Of a stretch of DNA of 64,000 nt, positions 9,896 to 22,321 are shown piece by piece. This DNA is from Bryum argenteum. Its lineage: Eukaryota > Streptophyta > Bryopsida > Bryales > Bryaceae. The translations under genes and the position numbers were made by a program. The DNA lies in the NCBI GenBank assembly GCA_037043015.1, contig CM073327.1, positions 6,926,727 through 6,990,726 of the forward strand, written 5' to 3'. Below the pieces are notes generated by a model that saw nothing but the letters and a program-made list of their open reading frames with translations, searched no databases and was not told the origin of the DNA. Position 1 is the stretch's first letter. Each line of letters begins with the position of its first letter.

Positions 9896-12585
9896 CTACT
9901 AGGGTTTATTATTACACTAAGCCAATATACTTGGAGTGAACATTATATATGTGTACCTAAGGTTGGCCTCTCACCAAGTAAACTGAAGGTCAATCAGTAT
10001 GAGTTTGATATTGTACTAAGCTAACATACTCATCCTTAGAGTATAGATATGAACCTAAGGTGGAACACATATTTTCACTGTTGGAAAGAGGGTTTGTTCC
10101 ACTAAGACCACCATCTGGATTTTCACATAAGGTATCTCATTCCACCAAGCTTGGTGGAAATCCTGGTGGTGGTCGTGATAGAAACTAACCGTCTATCTAG
10201 TAGTGTATTTTGGACTTCCGTTGCACAAGCTCTTATACCTGAGCCTACCTTACTATTTCAAAAATTGACCACTCATTGTTTATCACTTGCAAGATTGTAC
10301 CATTCAAAGTTTGTGTAAGATGTTTTTTTAAGCACTGGCATTGTCTCCATGGTGTAAAGGGAGACGTGACTTTTGTGACTCTAAATATATTGGTTGTTTT
10401 TTTTTCCCCATGTAGATAACTAAGTTTGGTACACTCATGCAAAATTATAGAGACTTTATTCTACTTTTTGAACCTTCAAGCAAACTATTTTATAGAAGAA
10501 GGTATAAAAAACATGCATCTAGTTGATTGTATTGGATTTCTAGAAATAAACACTTGTTCTTTCTTGATTGAGCGCAATAGAAGTGAATCACAACATTGTT
10601 CTTTCGAAAATAAAAACAAATTAGATACTTTATAAATAATAATAGAGGAAGTAAACTTTAGACAATAGCCTTTTTAAGTCACCGAAGTTAAAGATTGTAT
10701 GAGGTGAATGAAGATAGATTTCCAAAGTTGGAGCAGATTTACAAAACATGTTTTAGAGCTTTTGGTAATCTTATATATTTTTTCCTTTCAAAATTAGAAA
10801 TTCAAAATTTCACCTTAAATATTTTGTCAAGAATTCACAAACTTGTATATGTACTTCATCACAATTGAATTTGAGCAAACCACTTACTCATAGTATTATG
10901 CATGTTATACTATATCTTTACATAGAAACTTTGTCAAATAGTCAATAAAAAAGAACAATGTTTTTGAACTGCCATTAGGAAACATTTGCCCTTTGTCAAA
11001 ATATTTCTGAACCGCTATCCACAGAATTAGAATTGCCATGAGAATAATTTAATTGGGTCAATTGACAATCACATGTGGCACCAGTACTACAGATGTCATA
11101 TTTTGACATCCATACTTATTACTATGTGCATAACATCCATACTCTGATGACGACGTAGACAAGATTTTTGAAGTGTAAAACTTAAAAGAGATGGTGATTG
11201 TCTAAACTATGTATTGTGTATTGTATACGAAGTAAAATTGTAGTAGTTGTAAACCACCACTTATAAAAAGTAAAAGGTTTGCATGCTAGAAAAATACTCT
11301 ACATAACTATCAATTTTGTGTAAAGTGCATATAGCACAGTATGCAAACCCAAGCACAAATGCGAGGCGTAAGATAGATAGTCATGCTTTTTTCGAGCGTG
11401 ATGAGGACTACAAATTGGAGGTACAAGAAGACCCCCAAACCAGAGTGGAATTCTCAATGAGAAAAAAAATAAAAACATAAAAAAGTCATAAGGTCAACAA
11501 AACATATCAACAAAAATTCTTAAAACATTTTTAAATCTAAAAAGAAAAACATTGTACCCCTTACAAAATTGATTCGACTTAAGGTTAATTGTATTTAACA
11601 GACCTTACTATTGAAGATAGATATTATCTACGCATGTTTTTGAAAATTGTTTGTAGATCTATTTTACTCAAAGACCTACAAACAATAATTGGTCTAGTAT
11701 ATGCTACACTTAAGAAATTATGTTTGAAAAGAAGCACCTTGAGCACCTTAAAACAAAGGCAAAGTATAAAAGTTGTATTAGTTATGAAATTAGGAGCACA
11801 ACTATGCTCATCATATGTGAAGGTGAATTATCAATTATGTATAATACACTAACTCAACAAAAGCAATTGTAGATTGAGTCTGGTAATATATATATATATA
11901 TATATATATATATGGTAATTTGCATCATTGTTCACAGACTCAAGTTGGCATACAAGATTTAGCAAATGACCAAAAAATTTACTATGGCTCTTCAATAACA
12001 ATTAACAAAATTTACTATGGTTGTTTAATTAACAATTAACAAAACTTAACAAAATTTTCAAAGAACTGGGTTTGCAAATTTTTCACCAATGTTATTACCA
12101 TTAATGAATTGAAATATTAATCATTAATTAATTTATTTTTTCTAAATAACATGTATGAAATCTTCAACTAAAAATAAATAAGGTGAATTGCTTTTTAATC
12201 AACTTCATCGTCTAGCAGATCAAAATTTACAAGCCTGAGTAGTGGAATGCTAGTTTTATTGAAATTGAAAGCATCTTTGGATGTGGTGTACTTAAAACTA
12301 AATATAACAAAAGAAAAAAAAATAAATTATGGAATTGAAAAGATAATTTTATTGTTAAGAAGCTCAAAATGTATATATGGAAGCATACTAAACGAATATG
12401 CATAAGCTCTTTAATATACAATAAGACATAAATTAGATCAAGGCTTATGACTTTTGATACTTATAATTTATGATTGTGAGTTTCAACAATCTTGACCACT
12501 CTATCTAAAACTCACCAGACTTAATACTATGCTCATCTACTAAAGGACAAATTTGCACACGATACAAGTTTTTTTTTTTTTTTTA

Positions 12586-12616
<31 letters not shown>

Positions 12617-12620
12617 AGAA
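9896..12620. other. AT-rich intergenic spacer
   Basis: No gene is seen. Near 10085-10165 there is an imperfect palindrome around CACCAAGCTTGGTGG. A dispersed repeat lies at 10386-10515. Simple (TA)n tracts occur at 11887-11913 and 12584-12616. Confidence 0.5.
10386..10515. repeat. dispersed repeat, copy 1
   Basis: The order 'ccatgtagataa', 'acactcatgcaaaa', 'ttttgaaccttcaa' and 'ggtataaaa' recurs, diverged, near 34640-34760 and again near 40455-40575, where it is better preserved. It marks a dispersed repeat family of unknown type. Confidence 0.5.
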
Positions 12621-12629
12621 ATTGCATAC

Positions 12630-13990
12630 ATGTTTTTGGGTTAAAATATTCTAATTTTGGTTCATTATTACTAACTTGATCACAAATATAATCAAATTGA
12701 ATTTCAATATGTTTTGATTTGGAGTAAAACATGGGGTTTTCACTTAAAGCTATTGCACTTTGATTGTCACAATAAATTGTGATTGGGGACCATTCATCTA
12801 CTCTAAGATATCCAAGAAGCTTCTTTAACCATATTGCTTCTTTTGTTGCTAAGGTAGTTGATATATATTTTCATTCACTAGTTGATTATGTTGTATTTGT
12901 TTGTTTTTTGCTTGCTTAACTTATAGCTCCATATGCAAATAGATATAAATAGTCTGATATAAAATTTTTACCAAATAAATTCTTTTGCTCGATCAACATT
13001 CGAGTAAGCTATTAAGGTTAATTTAGAGAATATTTCATCTCCTTTGTATGGAATGGCATGGTATTAAGTTTCTTCCAAATATCAAAAAAATGTTCCAACG
13101 ACAATTCAATGAAAATCCAATAAATTTTGTAAGTGTTGCAAATTTGCAGCTGAGCATAATATATATCAGGTATTGTATAAGTCATAGAAAAGACCAAAAT
13201 ACATACCACTTTTTTATATAAAAAATTACTAAAACAATTATTTGGGTAGTCAGTTGTTCAAGAACAATTGGAGAAAGAATAAATTATTGTTTAATTCTAT
13301 AAGAATACCAACTAGTTTACAATGTTCCATATAAAAAAATTGAAGAAATATTATTTATGTATCAATTGTTAATATAAAAATTGTCTTCATGGCCCACTTG
13401 TCAGAACGAAGACGATAATTAAAGCAAGACTATGGTAATAAGGCATTTGAAATTTATATTCCAACATAGTTTTTAATTTCAATTTAATAACATTTTGGAT
13501 TATCATGTGAAGTTAAATATATTGTTAGCATACGTAGGTAAAACAATAAATACATATGAAATTTTTATGTAGTTCACGTTATCTTTTGCATCAGGTTTAT
13601 GTAAACCAATAGAAATCAAATAAGAGTCTAATTTGTGGTATCAAGTTATTGAGGATTGTTTCAATTCATAAAGAGATTTTAATAATAAGAAAATTAGGTT
13701 CTCATTATCTTTTTTCATAAATCCTTCAGGTTGATGCATATAAATTTCTTCTTTTAAATCACCATGTAAGAAAGCTGTAGTAACGTCCATTTGCAATATG
13801 TTTAAATCATAATGCGTTGCAAGAGACAATGATACCCTTATAAAGGATAGTCTTACTATAGGTGCAAATGTTTCGTTATAATCAATGCTAAGGATATGTG
13901 AATATTCTATAGCCACAAGTCAAGCTTTGTATTGAACAATAGATCCATTAGTTTGGTATTTGTTCCAAAACACCTACTTATTGTCTTCGT
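12630..13990 (-). pseudogene. decayed Ty1/copia retrotransposon polyprotein (reverse transcriptase to RNase H)
   Basis: On the minus strand, 13990 to 13641 encodes a copia reverse transcriptase start. It carries GSIVQYKA, a stop, then DYNETFAPIVRLSFIRV, QMDVTTAFLHGDL, EEIYMHQPEGF and KSLYELKQS. Beyond this, in shifting frames, come a weak GLHKPDAKDN stretch near 13600 and AYSNVDRAKEFIW near 13000. The RNase H segment at about 12900-12630 has ATKEAIWLKKLLGYL, YCDNQSAIALSENPMF and SKHIEIQFDYICDQV. The order matches a copia Pol C-terminal half. Several stops and frameshifts interrupt it, and I found no integrase, Gag or LTR, so it is a dead fragment. An in-frame stop near 13917 separates the first part. 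Confidence 0.85.
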
Positions 13991-14685
13991 TCATATTCAA
14001 CATGACTTCCAATTATTTTGAAATCTTTAATTTATATTAATATCTTGTAATATAAAAATTATATGACATAAAAATGTTATGATTTGTTACAAAATCAAAC
14101 AATATTATTATCTTTTTCCATGAGCTTCAACTCAAAAGCAAAAATTCTTGACTTTAATTACTTATTGATGATAATCTCATATAACAAATAAAATTATTTT
14201 TCATGGAATGCAAAAAATCATTAATGAAATTGTAAATTATCACATTGTTAAATTGATGTATAATCTATAAAACAATATCAAGATATTTTGGATAGAGAAT
14301 TGAAATTTATACAATATAAGTCAATCAATTTATAAGTTTATTTATAATTCCCACTAAAATTTTTAAATATAAAACAAATAATAATTTTAATTCATGACTG
14401 AAAATGATATACTTCCTAGTGAAGTTTTTAACAATTCTTACATAATTATATTTTATTTTTGTCGATACACAAGTTATGAACAATAAGCCTTGTATAATAT
14501 TTTGATTTTATGTTATTGATATTTATCATTATAATCATATAAAAACACTGAATTTAATTTTTACAAAGTGTCATGCAACAAGCACGAAAAGTTTTATCTG
14601 AAGTATTACTATTCATCGTTCACTCCATATATTGTAAAATTTTGTATTGTAGTTGCCACAAATTATATTGTAAAATTTCATCAAA

Positions 14686-14688
<3 letters not shown>

Positions 14689-14764
<76 letters not shown>
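14689..14764. repeat. (TA)n microsatellite, ~76 bp
   Basis: An uninterrupted AT dinucleotide run of about 38 units. Such tracts form cruciforms readily and are unstable in length. Confidence 0.95.
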
Positions 14765-14766
<2 letters not shown>

Positions 14767-16021
14767 AAAAAAATCAAATATTAATATTAAACATTTTATT
14801 CATACTTTCTTTAAGATTTCATGTATGTAAGGAACAAACGATCATTAATACACAATATATCACATATTTTCAGAATTTATTTAAGATCATGTAAATTAAA
14901 AAATTAGTATAGAAAATAAGTTCAAGTATCGGAGCCTAATAACATTATTTCATATACTCTATATAATGTCTAATATTGAATTTTGGAATATAGAACTACT
15001 TTATTAAATATTACATAAGATTAACCAAATTATGTCTAAATTTGAACTTAATTAATAAGAGTTTTCTTTAGGATTTTATTTAAAGATTTTTATCAATATA
15101 TTTTTCTTTTTTTATAATATAAATCGTATTTTCTAAAAATAAAATATCATGCTATTATTGTATAAAATATTTATATATAAAATATAAAATTTGAACATCC
15201 AAAAATTTATATTGAGGTTATATATACAATAAAAAAATTACATTGAAGAGGATAAATTTTCTTAACAATGTTTAATTTTATATATTACATAATAGGCACG
15301 AAAATATTATATAATATATATTTCTGTAACTGTTATTATTAAAGTTGAATAAAAATTAAGATTCACTCAAGATTAAATGTCGAGCTTTTTATATCTCATT
15401 TATCTAAAAAAAAAATTCATTATTCGAATTATTTTATTTTTATATACATCATTAACTTTGATGTATACAAAGTTTGAATCCAAGGGTTGCTTATTTGTAT
15501 TTCATTATCGTAGTGATTTAACATCTCTTGTACCTAGAGCTCTGGTAAATTTTACACCATACATTCATATGGGAGTGAATAAATCAATTATAAAATCATA
15601 CCATCTTATGTCAATAGCATTGATAATGGACGGCAACCAAATTGAGCGTCTTCCACAAAAATAAGTATAAAGTTTACACAAGAAATTTTTTCATTACATG
15701 TATATTGTATTTTTTATAATATCCATGTTTTTAAATTTTTAAAATAATAAATTAATCGTAAAATTGTTGTTTAAGAAATATTATATCATTATAAAATATC
15801 AATCCAAAGCCATTATTAGATCAAACTTTACATCATAAATTTTGAATAAAAATAATATAAAATTAAATTTAAAATACAATTCTTTAATTTCTTTTGTCTC
15901 TTGCGTTTTCATTATTGCCAAACATTAGTTAATCTCGTTCTTCAAATTCAATTATAGTTCAAATACATACATCAATGTTTACATTTGTTTTAAAAAAAAA
16001 TTGTATTTATTATTAATACAT

Positions 16022-16024
<3 letters not shown>

Positions 16025-16087
<63 letters not shown>
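16025..16087. repeat. (TA)n microsatellite, ~62 bp
   Basis: An uninterrupted TA dinucleotide run of about 31 units, flanked by AT-rich DNA and followed shortly by a T homopolymer near 16140. Confidence 0.95.
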
Positions 16088-16090
<3 letters not shown>

Positions 16091-18295
16091 ATATATATTT
16101 GTTAGATATTAGGTAAAAATTAATGAAAAGCAAAATGGTTTTTTTTTTTTTGGATTTTGCAATTTGCACTTTGCATTTTTGGCTTTATAATATAGCATGG
16201 ACACTCCCAAATTCTTTGAAATGTGTCTATTATTTATTTATATTTTTTATTAGGAGCTATATACATGTACGCAACATGGTATCATGGATGTTGTAATATT
16301 ATGTATTAGTAGAACGCACAATTTTTGTAGCATTGTCCCAAGGAATAAATAAAAGTATAACAATAAACTTAGGAAAATGGATAGCGGGCTCTAGATTTAC
16401 AAACATATACCCTTAAAGTTGAACTTCAAAGTTCAAACAGTACAATGTAATCAAAATAATGTCACAACATTTTAGACTGGTTTTAACGTCACGATTTCAT
16501 GAAAGTGCACTATTTTTTGGATAAAAGTCTAAAGCATAAGAACTCATATGTACTTTGGGAACCGTGGTATGAGGATGGAGAAAGTAGTAATTTGGGTGCA
16601 ATGGAAACCATTGTTGAATTGTTTTTGATTGGAAACTTTTCTATCAATTGTCCGAGTTGTATTAGGTACATGTGTATGTAATTTTTATTGTTGTGGGACC
16701 TATAAAACCAAAAGACCGATTGACTTTTCATATGGTATGATGAGAGTCAACTATAAAGGTTAATTTTCAACAATAAAAAAACTATATATAATAGTACAGG
16801 ATTGAAGATCCAAACAATGGGTTCATGCCTTGGAAGCTTTTTTACATGTACAAAGAATCAAAAATTGGAAAGAAAACTAATACATTTTTGAAGATTGCAA
16901 TTTAATTAATTTTTTGCATTTAGAAAATTTGAACAGATCACATGATGCCTTGATTGCTCCTCTAAACTTTGAGAGTAAATATCCCTCAGTGTAGAAGAAA
17001 TTTTGAATATGAATGGTCTTTTTAGAAAGAAAGTAGGAAAACTCCACAATATGTCAGAGATATCATTATGAAGTATTTAAGTAATTAGAGAAATGGAAGA
17101 AGTTTATCCCATAATAGCCGAAATGCCCATTTTAAAAGTGGATTGAAATTGCAAAGTCTTATCACTCTCAAATTTGCTATGGGTTCTTAAAAAAAATATA
17201 TCGTATAGGACAAAATTAGCTATATACATGTGGTATGTAGTCTCATTTCCATGAGCCTTCAAAAACATACAAAGCCTCCAAATGATAAAAACATTCCTTA
17301 AAACCTTATGTACATATACAATAAACAAAGCCTCTTGGACCCTTACTAGTTAGAATAACTTATTTTATATTTCACATGCCAAGAAGCGGAATTCATTATT
17401 CCTTTCAAACTATCATATAAAATAGAAGGTGTAATTATTTTCAAGCCTCTCAAAATCTAACCAAGTCTATTTTGTTAAAAGTGCACGCAACATATGAGCA
17501 TAAATTTACATACTACAATGTACCCATGTCCTCCAAACACGTCCGATCTCTAAAAGGCTATCAAATATAATTTCACCTAACCTCTCAATCACACCTCTCA
17601 ATTTCGTATTTTCACCATTTTTTTGTTTGTAATGTTATTCTCTTAAAGTCGCCCTTCAATCATGTAATCATGAAACCCTATTGCCACAAAAAAATTTACT
17701 TGCGGCCTTCATCCCTCTGCCCCAACAAAGCTCGCATAGGCCTACCATACCATCCAATAGGCGGTGCAAAATCTCTTCAAGTTGCATGACTTCTAGTTCA
17801 AATTCCAACAATAAGTAACTTATATATACACAAAATCAAATCATTTCATTAACATCAAAAGTACAAAGTTCAAAAAAAAACATACATATATCAAATGATC
17901 ATGACACAATATGGAATATACCTCGTACTCCAATAACACTCTTCACAACAAGAAAATCATTTTTTTCACATAATATGATCTTACAAATGGTGAGGAATTT
18001 GATTTTAAGATTTGTCATCATACCCATACATACATGAGGTAGGAACAAAATCCTACCGTTATATACTCCAAAATACATCACAAATTTTAAAATTGCACCT
18101 TGCGACACTTTCAAGACCATTCACTCACTTTTGCAATCTTAAAGTTGCGAGTTCATTCCCTCACTATAAAATTTCCTCCAACTTTATGATAAAAAAAAAA
18201 AAGAAAAAACAAATTTCAAAAATTCTACCGTGGAGTAGGGTCCACGAAGAGTCCAAGACTAATTCAAATTCAACCTACGAAAACTGTCCAAATAA

Positions 18296-18548
18296 CCTAT
18301 TATAGTTTGAATATGTAGGAGAAAAACTCTTGAAAATTGTATAAAATTTTCTATTCTCAACATAAGTTGCCTCCAAAGGTTCATAAATTAGCCTACTAGA
18401 TATGAGGAATGTAGGAAACCGAAAAGCCTATTATAGTTTAGATTTGTAGGAGAAAAACTCTTGAAAATTATATAATTTTTTTTGTTCTCAACATAAATTG
18501 CCTCCAAAGGTTCATAAATTAGCCTACTAGATATGAGGAATGTAAGAG
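18296..18548. repeat. two-copy tandem repeat, 131-bp period
   Basis: The block starting CCTATTATAGTTT at 18296 is repeated from 18427. It shares 'gtaggagaaaaactcttgaa', 'ttgcctccaaaggttcata' and 'agcctactagatatgagga'. The two copies differ at only a few positions, suggesting a recent duplication. Confidence 0.85.
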
Positions 18549-19222
18549 AATAGCCAGTAAAATTCAAAAAAACTTTTGGGACGCTTCCTTGGAGGTCACG
18601 TACGGAAGGTGCAGTGCCGCTACAGTGAGTAGGCGCAAGCGGGCCACACTCCTGATTCCTTCATCCCTTTTCCGGATTCTGAATCTCCCGTACTCATTCC
18701 ACTCCCCCCACAGTCAACTTCCAAAAGTCCCATTCGATGACGACGATGACGATGATTCATTGCAGCTGCAAGCATTAGTTCAAGCAAGCTTCCAGTGTCG
18801 GTCGCACTGGCCATGTCTCCATCCATGAAAGGACGAGAAGCGCGGGCTATTAAAAGCCATGAGGCAGGCTGGAAGTAGCCCATAATCAGGGGGGTCCGTC
18901 AACCAGCTGGTTGCTCCACCACACCTCATGTGGGTACCTTCCCTCCCTTCCCTTCCGCAAAGCTCCTAGCATGGAAGCCAGCCAGCAGCAGCAGCCTCAT
19001 CAATGCCATGTCCAGTGCAGGCACGCTCCGTCCCCTGCCATCCCACGCACTAACACCAGCAACTTCCACCTTTGCCGCACCGCTTCGCGCATCGTAACTG
19101 CAACAACACCTCGCCGCTTGGATCCCGCTTTTAGGTCGCAAGCATCGATCCGGACAATGCAGCCAGTTTGAAAGACGCGGCAAAGATCGAAGTGTGCTTT
19201 GTGTTTTGTGTGATCGGAAGAT
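18549..19222 (+). promoter_or_regulatory. FatB promoter and 5' leader
   Basis: GC content rises sharply at about 18580, marking the start of the gene island. The stretch probably holds the promoter and untranslated leader, but I cannot place a TATA box or start site with confidence. Open frames on either strand here lack family features. Confidence 0.4.
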
Positions 19223-22200
19223 ATGGAAGCAGCCACTGCAGTTCGGATCGGGTCTGCCGCCGCCGCGTCTACTTCGCATCCTACCCAGTTCTCGGGCATT
19301 CGTGTTGTCCGCAATCCCTGCAACAGGTATGCCTCGCATCATCGATCCGAGGGGGTGGGGGAAGTAATGCTTCGCATTGTAAGATCTGAGGGGGGTTGTA
19401 TCATCGTGTCTGAGAAGGTGATTTGTTCGTTGTGTTGGGCAGGAGGGAGGCAGTGCGATGGCGAGTAGCCGAGGTTCGTGCCAATGCTGTGGCGCGTGAG
19501 TTTGTGAAAGCGAACGGCGCTGTGCGGAAGCGGCAAGTGGAGGATGTGGGCAGCAGCAGCGTGAGCATTGCACCATCGCTGCCGGTGCAGCCGCATCAGG
19601 TTAAAGGTGGGGGTGTGAGTGCGTGGATTGGGGCGTTGGCGAGCGCCGTGCTGGCGATCGAAAAGCAGCGCCGCAATGTCGTCGTCGTCGCCGAGGAGGA
19701 TACATCGTCGTCCCTGGACACGCTCCGGCGGGGGAAACTGGTGGAGAACGAACTCGTGTACCGGCAGGCGTTCGTGATCCGAAGCTACGAAGCAGGGTTC
19801 GATAAGATCGCCTCCATCGAAACGATCGCTAATTTGTTCCAGGAAACGGCCTTGAATCATGTGGGGCTCTCCAAATTTGTCGGCGATGGCATGGGCACCA
19901 CACACGCCATGATGCGTCACCGCTTGATCTGGGTCGTCACCCGCATGCACGTCGAAGTCGACCGCTACCCTGTCTGGTATGGCAGGCACATACCTCCTCA
20001 ACCCCCCATCTTTTTTTGCTCCTTTTCGCATTCTGGCAATGTTGCTGGACGCCTCCCTTGTGAGGAAGGGAATGTAACTGCCACTACGCACTCATGATGG
20101 TTCATTTTGTTTGCAATTTCCAGGGGGGATGTGGTGGAAATAGACTCGTGGGTAGCAGCGGAAGGCAAGAATGGCATGCGGCGCGACTTCATCGTTCGGG
20201 ATTGCACTACTCGTGAAGTTATTGCAAAAGCTACTAGGTTCGTGTCTTCAAAACCAGCAAACTCATTTTATTGTTTTACAACAACATAGGTTTTTGAGTG
20301 TAGCAACGTCAACCCTAATTTCATATGCCATTTTTGATATGGAGGGAGATTGGTTGTACATTTATGTAACAAATGTTATACATTCAACTGCTTGCACTTG
20401 TCATAAGTTGCATACTTCTTCCCTTTGGCTCTTGCCATAAGTTACATACTCCTTCCCTTTGGCTCTTGCCATAAGTTACATACTCCCTCTATTTGAAATT
20501 AGTCCCTCAATCATGCGGCCTCAATCATGTGGCATTTATGTAGCAGATTTTAGTTATTTATCTACTGACTCTGGACATAAGCTACATGTGCCCTCCTTTT
20601 CAAACTAAGTCTTTATTTTCAAACTCCCTACAATGATGAAATCGTGAGAGATAAACTAAGTTCTTATTATCAAACTCCCTACAATGATGAAACAATGATG
20701 TGAGAGTTTAACTCTTCAGAAAGAGTAATGTACACTAGTTTCCCTTTGTTTGCTCATGTTATAAGCTACATTTATTTCAGAGGTTACCATGGTACTAACA
20801 ATTAGTGGGGTTGTTTTGGTGATGAATGCAGCACATGGGTGATGATGAACCAAGATACGAGGCGCTTATCGAAGATGCCGCAAGAAGTGCGCGACGAAAT
20901 CTCTCCCTACTTTCTCGATAGAAAATGTATCAAAACAGAGGGATGCCAAAAGATCAAGAAATTGGACGATAATGCGCCTTACAGCCGATCCGATCTTGTG
21001 GTAAGTAATCGCTACGCATGGTTGATTTCATCTTAGCCATTGCTGGATTCGGGTTCCGTTTCTGACGATGCAAAAAATGTGTTCAATGCAGCCGCGTTTG
21101 AGAGACATGGATATGAATCAGCATGTGAATAACGTCAAGTATATCAGCTGGGTGCTTGAGGTGAGCTTTTTTCTGCATTCAAAAAATCTTGCCATAGCTT
21201 GGATGAAGCTCTCAACTCACCTTCGATTCTTCGGTAGCTTGGGAATTTGAATTCCATCTTAAACTGAAACATTGGAACCAGCTCCCGAAGGTTAGACTCT
21301 CAATTTGATGAATTCCTTTGCATTGAATGGTAGCTCGTGATTGCGAATCTCATCAAAGAATGGAACATTGTAAGAGGCTCTCGATCGTAACTTCGCAAGT
21401 CATATTCTTCGCTTCGCATCTAACGGTAGCTAGTGAATTCTAATCCTATCTGGGAATTGGAACTTCGTTTTTCTTTGAGCGGTATTCCGTGAATCTAAAC
21501 CCCATCTTGAATTTAAGAATAGTAAGCTTCTCAATTGGACGAGCCATGTCCTTCTTGAATGAATTTCTTTGCATCAAACAGTAGTTCGTGAGTCTGAACT
21601 CTTTCTCAACTTCAAAACGTTGTAATTCCTACTAGGTGTGATCTTAACTCCGATGACATCGGTTGATTCAGCACGTTGTGATTGCTTTCTTGCAATTGGT
21701 TGCTCGAACGCCGACTTAAACTTGCTGCGGTTTTGTTAGCGGCATTGCGATTGCGTTGATTGTTCCAATCCTAATTGATGAATGTTCTGATTGCCTTGAA
21801 GAACAATATCCTTCTTCCTCCCAAGCTTACCTCCTTGAATGATCCTTGAATGAATTTCTTTGCATCGATCAGTAGCTTAGAAACCTTTTAGTTTTTAAGT
21901 AATAGAAACCTTTAAGTTTCTACTTGACTGTGATTGTGTCCATTGTTTCGGCACTAAATCATGTACGTGGTGATTTCTGCAGAGTGTGCCGCAATCGTTA
22001 CTGGTAGCGCACGAGTTAGCAAGCATGACACTCGAATACAGGCGAGAATGCACACCCTCCGACGTGGTACAATCCTTGTCCTGTCCTGACACACATCTCG
22101 GATTGTTTCAAAAACAAGACAGCAGCAGCGCAATGCCGGGAGGCTTAGACGGCTCCCCGGACGCCATCTCCTGCTCCTCCTCCGGCGCCTTGAACAACGC

Positions 22201-22321
22201 GCCGACCACCACCGACCCCGTTTCCTACACGCACTTGCTGCGCATGCAATCCAATGGAGCCGACATCGTGCACGGCAAAACCAAGTGGCGAGTGAAAGAC
22301 CGCTTCGTGCCGCATCATTAG
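19223..22321 (+). CDS. FATB: acyl-ACP thioesterase, FatB type (plastid)
   Basis: Six exons: 19223-19326, 19443-19976, 20124-20237, 20832-21000, 21092-21160 and 21983-22321. All have GT-AG introns and agreeing phases, giving 442 residues. The enzyme releases free fatty acids from acyl-ACP in the plastid stroma, ending fatty-acid synthesis for export. The first 90 or so residues are rich in Ala, Ser and Arg, like a transit peptide. A hydrophobic stretch (WIGALASAVLA, 96-106) sits where FatB has its hydrophobic segment. The double hot-dog core includes IRSYEAGFDKIASIETIANL, NLFQETALNHV, WVVTRMHVEVDRYPVW and GKNGMRRD. The expected active-site residues are present: D314, N316 and H318 in DMNQHVNN, and E352-C353 in EYRREC. 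QETALNHV and VEVDRYP favour FatB over FatA. The C-terminal 50 residues carry a Ser/Gly/Asn-rich insertion before a conserved HLLRMQ end. Substrate chain length cannot be read. Confidence 0.93.
20399..20487. repeat. 34-bp tandem repeat inside FatB intron 3
   Basis: Three units of CCATAAGTTACATACTCCTT followed by CCCTTTGGCTCTTG lie within the 594-base third intron. A second two-copy repeat around 'caaactccctacaatgatga' follows at about 20609-20705. These explain why this intron is longer than its neighbours. Confidence 0.75.

Larger units (their letters stand above)
13991..18295. other. very AT-rich spacer
   Basis: Composition is extremely AT-rich from 13400 to about 16200, with long (TA)n tracts, and somewhat less so to 18295. 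I see no gene. A frame at 15377-15664 has no domain and matches chance expectation in such DNA. Confidence 0.55.

Noticed and set aside
12630-13990. Intact copia retrotransposon
   Set aside because: Frameshifts and stops interrupt the reverse transcriptase and RNase H segments, and no integrase, Gag or LTR was found.
18926-20091. Long minus-strand frames opposite FatB (18926-19576 and 19339-20091)
   Set aside because: They are antisense shadows of GC-rich FatB exons and promoter. The plus strand carries the recognisable thioesterase.
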